Source: Nectonema munidae
Taxonomy: Eukaryota > Nematomorpha > Nectonematoida > Nectonematidae
DNA: 64,000 nt
Reading direction: 5' to 3'
Assembly: GCA_030549495.1 (NCBI GenBank)
Contig: JAUIRK010000884.1
Span: 124,001 to 188,000, forward strand
Shown: positions 50,601 to 62,600 of the stretch, piece after piece
Layout: each line of letters begins with the position of its first letter
How positions within the stretch are numbered: the first letter of the stretch is position 1
The notes under the pieces: generated by a model
Seen by the model: only the letters and a program-made list of their open reading frames with translations
Told to the model about the DNA's origin: nothing
Database searches by the model: none
Position numbers and translations under genes: made by a program

Positions 50601-53600
50601 GTCTTTATGTGTACTCTAACAGCGATGTTTTTGATGTGCAGCAACAATGCTTGTTCAGTAAGAAGCAGGGCCTATGAGAGGTGGTCCAGCAGATGGATTG
50701 TTCCCTGGAGTTGGAGAAGGAAGGGCCCGTGACTCAAAGAACATTTGAACAAATCTATTATGATAATTATCCTTGAAAGCTAATATTGTTGCACACACAC
50801 ACATACGCATGCATACAAAGATTGTATCATCTTTTAAATTTAAATACCTCAACAAAAATGTTGTTTGCTCAACATGAAAAATCTGCAGTGGAATCCATTA
50901 AAAAGTGCATAATATTTTGAAGCTCTTCTTTCCAACAAAATATGTTGCTTTACATTCTGAAATAAATTCATTTTGGGACACTGGTGATAGATAATAATGA
51001 AGTTGAGGACGTTTGCCTTTTTCCCGATATGCTTAAGCTTTTGTGCATGTTCTTGGAGAATAGGATTCCGCCTTGACAGCCGCTCAATCAGATCTAGGAA
51101 ATTACTATTGTTTGGATCTCCAATCTGATGTGATAATCCACTAAATGCCAAACCACGTTCCCACAGAAAAAGAACAACATCAATTATACGTTTTAATATA
51201 TTGCACCATTTCACTGCTTCAGCTTGGTAATTTGCTTCTAATAAAGAATCAACTCCCTTTTTTAGATAAAAGCTCTTTTCATGTTCTCTGACTCTGACAC
51301 TTAGTTTCGCCACTTTGTACTAGCTATCCAACCTTCAGGAGATGCTAGTGCAGACTTTGAAGATGAAAAATTAGTGATGTGCCAGAAGAGTCGACATGGC
51401 AAACAGTTCACTTAACTCCAAACAACAAACTCTCTTTTGCGCATTTACGATGATGATGTAGCCCATCTCCAGTCATACTTTCATCAGAAAGAGGAATCTA
51501 ATGAAATAAATGAACTTACTGATGAATTTGGCTTTTAACCGATTTCTTTTAAATTTTCTAATTCTTTCAAGACACAAAGGTTTGAAGAGTCTTCTGCCTG
51601 AAGTGTATTTAGCCTTCCTGTAAACTTCCTGGAAACGTGTCTGCTGCCCTTTTTTGCTTTGCTTCTCTTGTCGTTCTTTCTGCCATCCTGATTGGTGAGG
51701 ATACATTCTCAATAGCTTATATTTACTCTAAAACGAAAGTTGAAATGAGGTACAAGAACGATTTCTTGTTTGTCGATGGCAGCAGTAAGAAGGAGGAAGA
51801 GATTGCTCAATTAATTATGGATACCTTAGAAGAGCATGCCATTCTTTTGAGCGACTGTAGAGCACAAGGATATGATAATGCTGCTAACATGGCACGAAAG
51901 TATAAAGGCACTCAAGCAAAAATACAAGAGCAGAATTCAGTAGCAATCTTTTCTCCTTGTGGCTGCCATACTGTCAATTCATGTGGAAACGATGCTGCTG
52001 AGTGCTTACTAGAAGCAATCTCATACTTTGGAACAGTTCAAACAATATATAACTTCTTCAGCTCTAGTCCGAAACGATGGGAATTACTTAAAACACGCAT
52101 AGGTTGTTCTTTAAATGGCATTTCAGATACTAGGTGGTCTGACAGACTCTACGTACAATGTACCAAACAGAGAAAATAAGAAATGAAACACACGGAGTAT
52201 TGGCATGCCTAAAATTTTTTATTTGTGTGCTAATGTCAGCAGTTTGGTATACACCTGAAGCCAATATGGCAGATGCGAATGACAAAGATGATTCGCCAAG
52301 AAAAACAATGTTATGTTTTGATAAGTTGACTGAAAATTTTCATTTTATGTGGAAATATCCCGCAATGTGTGAAGGTGACCTAGAAAAAAATAGCAACATT
52401 TACCACTTGATTTTGAAAAAGCAAAGCTAAAATCTTTAGAATTGCTGAATGTGTTAAAAGAACACAAATTGTGTGAACTATTTCCAAATGCTTGAGAATA
52501 TTCTTGACAATTCCAGCTACAGTAGCATCTGCTGAAAGATCTTTTAGCAAACTTAAAATTGTAAAAAATTATTTGCGGTCTACTATTTCACAAACTCGAC
52601 TTGTTGAGCTAACAAGATTAAGCATTGAGTCTAGCATTGCCAGACAAGCTGATTTTGATAGATAGTGTTATTATAAACTGAAAGTAAAAAAGCCAGAAAG
52701 ACGTTTATTAAATGATTTTCTTCTAATTTCATTCTTGATAAGATTTTACTATGAACATTCTAAAGTCATGTTAAAAGGCGGTATTATTTTCACATTACTC
52801 AAATACCGATATGTTTTAACAAGCTATCTTTCATATAAAAGAGCATTTCTATTTTAAATTTGATGCACACTAATCAACCTCAATTTTTTTTATCTTAAAA
52901 TAATTTTGCAAATCTTAATGGGTTTCTTTCCGACTAAAAAATGTCTCTTAGAGGCCCTGCTTCCGAGTTTTGCCGTGGTGCGCCCACGAATTCAAATGAG
53001 AATTTGTTAACTGTCCTTGAGCTGGATTCTCTGAGTTGCAAACGTTAGACATCCTCTTAACCCATTTAAGACCAAGCAAAGCAGACGATATCTAAAAAAA
53101 CGCAGACGATTTATATTCAAAGTCATTGAAAAAAGCAGACGAAGATGAAATTACTTATGTTCCAAAATAGGAACATTGGTCGTAAATGGGTTAAATCCTT
53201 CCCACTAAACGGCCCGATCGCTGTCTGAAAAGTAGAATTGCACCCTTGTGTGGCTTTTGACGTGTTTGGAGTGGCATGGATCTTTTCGCTCGGATCCGCA
53301 ATGTTCTCCTTCATTGAGTTAGTTTGTGCTCTTGCTACATGTGTTTGTGTTGATTCTAACACGCGTAATATTATATCTGCTCCATATCTGGGGACGCCAT
53401 GTAAGCACATGCAACGTTAAGGAGGAAGTGTGTGCTAAAGAAATAAAAGTGGCGGTGTCTTTTTGTGTGACTCGCACCAGCCCAAGAATATCCGGCCTTT
53501 TCTTATGATGCCCATAAGTTCCTTACTGCGCCACAAATAACCTGCTTTTTTGAGAAGTTTAAAATGAAAAATTTAAACACACAACTTTATTCAGACAGAA

Positions 53601-56600
53601 TTTAATGTGATTTCTGACATTTCTTTTCTTATGAAATGATCAGTTTATAGAAAGGTTTTTTTTCATCTTACAACTCATTTCCCCATAAACACTTTTATAT
53701 TACATTTTGATGCTTTGGTATTTAACTATCAAAATTAATTTTTGATGAATTTATAAAAGGTCCTTTCATTCAAATATGAACCAATGGGCACAAATGTTTG
53801 CGAAGCAAGCGATCTATATATGAATCACTTGTCAAAAGAGGCTATCTCAGATAATCATGCTGATGAATTTAGGAAGAGTTCATATATGCTAAAAAATAAC
53901 ACAGTTTTATACATGGAACTCTTTTTCTTTTATCGTTTGCGATTGAGTGACTTAAATGAGAGAAGGCTGATGCTGAAACTTAAAAATAGAGTTTAAATTT
54001 ATTTAATATGCAAATATGATCCTTCAAAATAAAAGTAGTTTTCAGCAGCATTTAAGACCTAGCTTTTTGAAAACGAATTGTCTGCTTATCTCTTTCAATA
54101 AGTTTCAAAGTTTTTTCAATTATATTTAGTACCTTTTCAATTCTAATAGATTTCAAAAAATTTAAATAAATTTCAAAAAGACAAATCCGAATTGCAAAGA
54201 GACATACAACTAAAAATGGTAGAGCTTAAAACAGACAATTATATTTTTATGCGACACTCTTGAAAGAGTAAACTAAATTCTCTATACTCATTCTAAAAAC
54301 ACATCGATTTCATAATCAAAATATCGTCATTAGCACTTTGTGTTTTTCAAATTTACATGCTCGCAAAAATGAATAATGATGAAGAAAAGGAAATTTAGTA
54401 TATTAAAAAATATAAATCGGTATGCAGCTGTTTCGATTTCTTTTCATCACTTTTTTAACCAAGCTGAATCGCGTGCTCTAGAGATGCTGCCTTCCTAGGA
54501 CACTTCGTGTGAGCGTTGCTAAACCCACAAATGCCCATTGGACTCCCGAAGCTTTAACTCGAACACTGTCAGATTCTGAGATTGCGGAATGGGATGAGAA
54601 GAAATTCTTTTAAATTCTATTAAATTTAAAAAAAGATAAAGCCAGCACAAAGGCCAAGAAGCAGGCCGCTGTTACCTGCTAGCAGGACAAAAATTTGAAA
54701 AATAAATACTAAACACCATTTCCTACACTTTGATCATTTTTGAAGGAAGTGCCCATGTTGCAAGTAAGTTCATATGAACTCATGTAAAACGTCTTTATAA
54801 TTTTTAAAGTATAAAAGGAACATTGCTGTAACTTTACATGATACGAAACATCCTTCCAAAATCTGAGCATTTTATATCTTTTGATATTGAAACTTTGAGC
54901 TCTTGATAGATGGAAACTTATTTGAATGTCTTAGATCGTAATTCTTAGATTGAAATATGAACTTTTGCCAATAATAATAATAATCAAAGACTGGATGTAG
55001 AAAGTCTTAAACAAATCTATAACAGAATTTAGCCATTTGAACATTGTATATACCTTTGCATTTAAACAAGTTAAACTTAAAAAGTAAAGAGATGCATGAC
55101 TTCCGAAATTGAGATCGAATACGCTTTCTATATCTTTTTTGAAATCGCTTTAATTTTAGTTTACTTTGAATGTTCCCAAATATTTACTCTATAAATTAAG
55201 TGTAGTAGGTCTTAGGATTAGCATCTTTGCGGAAATGGTTTTTATATCTATTCAAAACTCCAGCTAAATTGTTCAATTTGTTCCACACAACCTCTATAAT
55301 CTATATCGTCACATTCCAAGTACGGTTTCTATTGACTAAAAGCCCTAAAAATGTACATCTAGCAACTGATTCATAACCTAAGATTTACAAGAGAAAGTCA
55401 AAATTCTTTTTTTTAGAAAAATAAATCGTTTTTGATCTCTTAATATTATTGATAATAATAAATTAACGTATGCCCGCCATTTATGAACAGAACTGACACC
55501 AGTAAGCAACTCGTCAGCATCGGTCAAAACATCTTTAAATTTTTTAAAGGAGAAAAGAAAATTGTGCTATGGGGAAACAAAAAAATCGAAGAGTAATAAG
55601 TGTTCCGCACCGCGATTTATTTTCAAAAAAGATTCACTGTTATTATTACTAACAAATTCTCCCCTATACGAGAGATAAGAATCAAATAAGCTCAAGGAAG
55701 AATTTGAATTACGAAAACACCTTAATTTTTCCAATAATACTTATCGCGAGGAAGAATATGAAAAGCTCTCTCAATTGAATAAGCATCGCCAATTTATGTA
55801 CAACTTTATCAAAATCAGAGTATGTAATGAATGATCAGTGCTGCCTGCTTGTGAGAGCGTGTCATTGTTAGTTGCTATTGTGCTATCCTTTTGCCGTTCA
55901 CCTTAAATGTTTAGGGACTTGAATGATTACATCAACTGGCTCCTACTACTCAAAGCGAGTGATCTAATCAGTTTGGACTACATGAGGACTAAGGCCAATA
56001 TCGTAAGTCGTCTGCCAATTATTTCCTATTTTGCGAAGCGAATAAATAAAAAGAGACATTTAGTGGGATTTGCTGGAGCGATGGTCCTTCCCAGCGCATG
56101 CCCTCTCTTCTAACACAGGATGTGAATAATTGCAGAAAGAGGAACTAGCAACAGCAACACTTCTATTCAAGTTAAGTTAAGTATTGTTTGTGACGTTCGC
56201 ACCCATCCTTTCGGATATCGTCGCCCGCCCGAAATGCTGAGTCCAGGTCGACATGGACTTTCCATCCCACTAAACGCCTACCGGCCCTTGACACTACGTA
56301 GCTATACCTTGTTATATATAGATATTATTTTACAAGAATGTATGTTACAAATATATAAATACGGCTGAGTGAACGATGCAATCCTAACACGAACGCTCCC
56401 AATTTGGGAAACAATCTTAATGTCTAGTGATGGCTTGATTACTAACAAGGTTAGAATCGGGTCGGCAGAGCACTACTAACCGTAAAAAGCTTTGAATTCT
56501 TCAGAGGAAGAAAAACAGGATAAAAAAGCGGCTTGTCTCTAAATAAAAGAACATGATTATAATTAAATATGCTACAAAAAGTACAGGAGTTAGGATCTTA

Positions 56601-59600
56601 AATCTTAATCATGAAAAACGACCGACATCATTTTTCAAAACAGAACATAGGAATCGGAAGCGTCTTTTTTATTATAATGCTTTGCAAGCGGGGCTGTTTA
56701 GGCGGGAAATAGAGTGTGCCCAACTTTCATTGTATGTCGTCTAACACGATCAGTGTTTCCCAAACTTTTTTACTCAGCGCCACTTCGAAGACATTTTACG
56801 CACTCTTAGACGACGTTGTTTCAATGAAACACCCTAACGTTAAAAAATACACTGTCTTCCAGAATATATAAATGCATAGACTTTCATGTGGGCGCTAAGT
56901 TTGGTGTTTATCTTCCAAACTCAAATATTTCTGTATTCAACGCCTTTCTTCCCTTACTTCAAATTTCATCTACAACAATAACGCATTTTCTACCATACAC
57001 TCTGTTGGAAAGATTAAAAAACTTTCATCACTTCCGAATAGTAGGAAGAGAATGGCAACTTTTTTGATATCCAAATATTTATAGCAACTTATATAGATTA
57101 TTTTCTAAAATAATACTACCCGAAAATTATACAAAAAATTTCTTTGTTTACTTTTGATTCGTAACTTTTCACAGCGCCCCTTGGTGGCGATACGGGAAGC
57201 TTGGCAATCATTGCACTAGATCTAAAACGCACACCACAAGCTAATACAGTTCCTTCAAAACGATCTAGGGAAGCGAAGCAGAAGTAACACAAAAGGTGAC
57301 AGCAGCCGGAAACAACTGCAGCAATCTTAAGATGCGGCATTTTACTTCATTTAACGTCAATATTTCCACATCCTACAATTATTTTAAAACACGTAAAGTA
57401 TTGCTTCTTACTTTTTAATGAATGTCTGTTGAAATACTTTTCCAGAGTCTTTGGGTTTTGATTAAAAAAATTTAAAATAAACAAAATTATAAAAACTATA
57501 ATTAATAATTTTATTGGAAAAGTGATATACGGTATTAGTATCCGCAATTGTATATTTTCAGCCTGATTTTGTTCGGCTAAATGTTCGTTTGGCCAAATGC
57601 CCGGCCACGGATTCAACTTCTACTCGATCCACGCAGTCTTTTTTCAGGGAACACCTTCCTTTCTTACTTGTATAACCTTAGTTTTCATACGTGAAACTAT
57701 CTCATACTCAACAGAGATCCATTCAGTCAAGGCACTTTTTGCAATTCATTTCAGCTTGGTATTGATGAAGCAACTTTGTAATAGAGTAAAAGAAATCTTA
57801 TACGTTAAAATAACAAGTTCTTTTCAATCGAGAGTGAACCAAAGAGGATATGTGAATTTTACGCCATTAGAGTTTCAAAAAATGAAGTTGATAGGTATGA
57901 AAATAGAAAGTCCAGCAATCTAACTAAAACATACATTTGCACGCTATACATTCACTACCCAACGAAGGATCTACACATGTTCTTGCTTTTCCTAAGCACA
58001 ATTTATACGTGTCGATTTTGTCTAGCTCAAGCATGATGTGGAGACAAGATGGCGCACATGTTTGTCCACAATGGAAAATTCAATTCTAAGACTGCCGCTT
58101 TTCACTCTCGCGCTCACCGATGAAAACACAGAAAACCGGATTCAAGTAACTTTACGCCCTCTTTCTGAGCCACGCGGCATTTAAAATGCGACAAAGCTCC
58201 GTCTCGAGCGACTCGATACAAGTGTTTTGGTGAAAAATACAAATTAGTACAAACCTTTTTTTAACAAGCCATACATTTAGTGTTGAGATCAAAGGAATCC
58301 CAATTTTGGGAAAATTTAATGTAGCATAAGTTAACTGTTGCCAAATATTTTTGAAATGGACTTACGGAGTCAACAAAAACCTTAAATTCGTTTTACCGCT
58401 TTCACGTTCCATGTCCAGCTCGGCCTCTTTTCCCACTTGAAATAGTGTCAGTGTTCTTAACTTAAGTTTTATTATGATAGACCAGGGATTTATTATGACG
58501 TCAATAAGAATTTGACGCCTAAAGGCCTTTTTGAAATCTCATAGTTTTTTTGTAATGCATTGTTTAAAATTTTATTTTAATCATTTTATGATTTAGAATT
58601 CTTTTTTTATATCTGTATGATGTATTTACATCATTTACTTACAATTGTTCCAAAGTGACGTTAGAACATCCATTGCGCATATTATACTCGTTTTTTTAAT
58701 TTCTGGGTAAATTAATGAATAAACTTTCTTTTTCTTCAATAAGCTTTTCTGTTTAACTTTAAAATATTGATAATATATTCATTCTGTTAATTCAGCATGG
58801 AGTAGTAATCGATCATGTGGATTCAAAGAAAATTATCTTGAGACGAATAAGCGAAACGTGACATTTTAATAGGATTAAAATGATTTAATAAGATAATGAT
58901 GTCGTTTATGATTTTAATTTGAAATGATTTCTATTAAATTTCATGTTATCAATTCTTTGTGCTCCATTAGTTCGTGTTTTGGGAACAATTAAGCAACCAT
59001 TATGCATTTGAATGTTAAATACATAAAATCAGTTTGATAAGTCATTTAATTTTTTTAGATCAATAAAGCCATCTTAAGATTTTCTGGGCCAAAATAGCAA
59101 CTTCAGCAGGGAACGCAAAGTTTGTGCAAGGAATCGCTTGAATTTAGGGAATTCTCTCTTTACTCCCTGTCTTCAAGTTTGTTGCGCTACAGATGAGAAC
59201 CTATGAAGGATGGGAATCGCGCCGTTAAACATTTAGATTGACATGTGGACCGGTGTAATTAACAAGCATGCAATACTCTCATCCTTACCACGACCCATAT
59301 CCATATATAAAAATATGAGAAGATTAAGAAAAAAAATGGACAAGTTATGTATTTGGAAAGATGCTTACTTCGTTTCCAAGTCTGATATAAAGCCAAAAAT
59401 AAAATGGGCGGAGTAGAAAGTTTGAGTCAGTCATTGTAATCTCTAGAAAGTTTGATTGGTTAGTCATTGTAATCTCTGATGCAATAAATACGCTTGTTAA
59501 AAAAGTATGTACGACGTAGAGGATTGCAAATATAATCTTCTGCCTTTTATCATATACCGTTGTAAAAAGATTGTCAATCAAAAGTAGTGAAACTCGAGTC

Positions 59601-62600
59601 TTGCTTTTCTGCATATTAAAAGTTTTTATTTTGCGCGCCCGGCATTATTAATTTGTGTGTGCACTATATACAATGCGTTTTAGATGCGAGATATCATTGA
59701 AAACATCAGATCAACTTTGATTACAAGTGTCAAAGGATCGGAGTCAATGAAGGCGCGTGATAAGATGAGGATAAAAGCGTTCGTAAGTGGCAGTTACATA
59801 CTCTCTCTATTTTTGGCATTTGCCTGTCAATTGGCTTATTAGAAAAATTAAAACAAATAAATATATTAAAATATATTTAAATACAATTAAATATATTAAA
59901 AATAATATATTAATTTTTTTAATATAAATATATATTTAACTTTACTTATTTAGAAAAATTAAAACAAATAAATCTTTGATCATTCCAAAAATATTTATCT
60001 ATGTTAATTAATTACTTCGTTTAAACGAAAATTCTTAAAATAATTTCAATTTCCAAAAAATCTTTAAGGAATGAGTCGTTATATAATATTCCTTTTTTTA
60101 TATAAATTATAGAGTGCCGTGCGAAAGTCTTAAGCCACAAATGAGAAATAAAAGCCTTGAAATAAATCAGCATATCTTTAAATAATGATTTGGAAGTAAC
60201 GTTCGTTCCTCATTTTACCCTTACGCCTTATAACATATTTGCATCCATAAGAAGAAAACTGAATTTTGTTTGATCGCTGAAAAGTGCTTTAGCCTATCAG
60301 ACGACATCTACATTACTTTATTTTATTATCTTTTTTTAATTGGACGTTTGTCACAACTGTTTTTAAGTGCATTACAAATTTTCTATTTTTTGCAAGAATA
60401 CATTTTTTGTATTCATTGGAATATTTCAAGATAATTCTTTTCATGCATTACTTGTCTTGAAGCCAAATGGGAATTATTGCGATGTGCTCAATATTTGTGT
60501 ACATTTTTTAAACCACTTTTGAGAAATACCGGTGTTTGCAATCGTTTCTAAGAAATATTGTTTCTAGATAATCCAAACAATTTAGCTATAGTTCTTTGAC
60601 TTCCATTTATTTACAGAGATGTGAATTTAAGTTTTAATTCATGCTCTTTTGGCATAAATAAATCAAATAGAAAAATTCAAGCCAACAAAAGATTTTATGA
60701 TAAAAAGAGAAGATTGCCAAAAATTTATTATTAACAAAAACATAAATATAAATAAAGAATTTTTTATGAAAATAAATATATTTATATGAATAAAGTTCTT
60801 TGGCCGAAAATTTTTGCACGGCATTTTTAAAAAGTAAATTATGTAAATGAATTTTTCTAAAAATATCAAGTTTGTATATTAAATTTAATAATAATCTTTT
60901 GATTGACAGACGTGATGAAAGTTTGAAGATGCAGTTATCAAAGTTACACTTTTTTTCTATTCAAGGACACATTATTCGTGTCAAGGATCATACAATCTAG
61001 GCCACGTTGATATGAATTTCCTTTAAAATGAAAGTGATTATTAGGGCGATATAGTTTTAACGTGAAAAAGTATTTTATTGACTGACTGACTCTCTACACT
61101 CAATTTTTTGATTGAAAAGTGATCACTCATTTCTACGAAAACAAGTTCATTTTGCGATTAATCTAAAAAAGCTTAAAAGTGTTGCTTATTTGAAACTTAA
61201 AGAAATAAAATATTTTAATCTGCAAAAATAGGTTTCTATGTAATATTTTTATGCGACTTTATGGAAAAATATTTTTCTATTTTCGACGTTATTTTATCGA
61301 TAGAAACATCAAAAAAGACGAAACATGTAAAAAAAAATTAGTACGGAATGTTTTTTGAGTATAAAAATGACTATATTGACTTTTAATCGTTGTGATAATG
61401 ACGCCAAAAGATTTATATTTGCTAAATGATTTTTGAATTCTATAGAAACATAGCTAGAAATATAATACAAAAATGAGGCAGAAATATTTAATATAGAGTT
61501 GGTAGCAGGCCTTGTTTAAATGTTGGCTTCGATTTGCCTTTGCAAAGACTATAAGCTTTTCATAAATGAAACGGTTCTTTAACTATTTCGTTCAAGTGAG
61601 CGCGGCGTATACGTGGCTTTAGCCATTTTGGCACGGGTAAAAGTGGTTATAGCCACTTTCGCAAACAAGCCATTTGCCTACACGTTTTCTATATGATTAC
61701 ATACAGCAATGAACTTTTCTGATAAATACTGCTTTTTATTCTTTCTATTACAAAGTAGCATTCCTATTTTCCTTTTTACATCTCATGAAAAACTTTATAA
61801 CTTCATTATGTCTATTACAGCAATGTCAGGTGTTCGAGTTTTGGTTGTCTCAAAGTTTTTAGTCTGTCCTTAGGAGCTTCTCCTGCTACCGAAAAGGCAA
61901 GATAAAATTTCAAGGGATTTAACTGAAACAGAAACGAATTATTATTAACTTACGCCCCCTAGGCAAATATAATGTCACCCCAAACGATATGGGGCCCACA
62001 ATTCAATCTGATAACTGTATAAAAGGGTGAATATTATTGGGGTGCCCGAAAAATTCGGCCTAGGACACTTTGGTACTAGAAAAAGTCGCTCCTCGAAAAT
62101 AACATGAAAGTACGGAATTGTCGTAGTAAGAAATAGTCTGGAACCAAATGGCTCGCAAACGAATTGTCCAGTACAGAAATCTCCTAGAAGCATTGTATTT
62201 TCTTCTGTAAATAAATAAAGACAGTTTTAAAAGATCGTAATACAAATTTGAAAAATTGGGATGCATTCAAAAATTGCAATATTTAAAATATTACACAGAG
62301 ATAAGAAAATTTATACGGGCATAAATGAGATGATGATATTGGGGCATTTATTAGTGCTTTTCCCACGGGTCCAAGAATCTTTAAGAAAGACAGTGCGTAG
62401 GTATTGGATAGAGACCCAACCTAAATTATAGGGAAATTGACAACTTTGAATCTCAATTTACAACTCTCACTCCATTTTATTAATGAAATTAGCAAATTCA
62501 TTTTGACCAGCGTTTTTAAAAAGTCGACTTCAACCTTGTTTCGTTGATTGAATATTCAAAGTAGCTGAGGTTAAGTATTAGTTTCCATTTTTTGTTCAGT

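Larger units (their letters stand above)
56003..60110. other. M13 intron 9, left part
   Basis: Contains the motif block at 56200-56290, a lone hAT terminus at 56751, and the tandem repeat at 59415. A 108-codon + strand frame at 57597-57923 has no recognisable domain. The rest is AT-rich with nothing identified. Confidence 0.4.

Noticed and set aside
53238-53508. Overlapping + and - strand frames of 60-95 codons
   Set aside because: Frames on both strands over the same GC-richer patch, no domain, and no phase agreement with the M13 gene.
57597-57923. 108-codon plus-strand frame
   Set aside because: No motif, AT-driven composition, no splice context consistent with exons 9 and 10.
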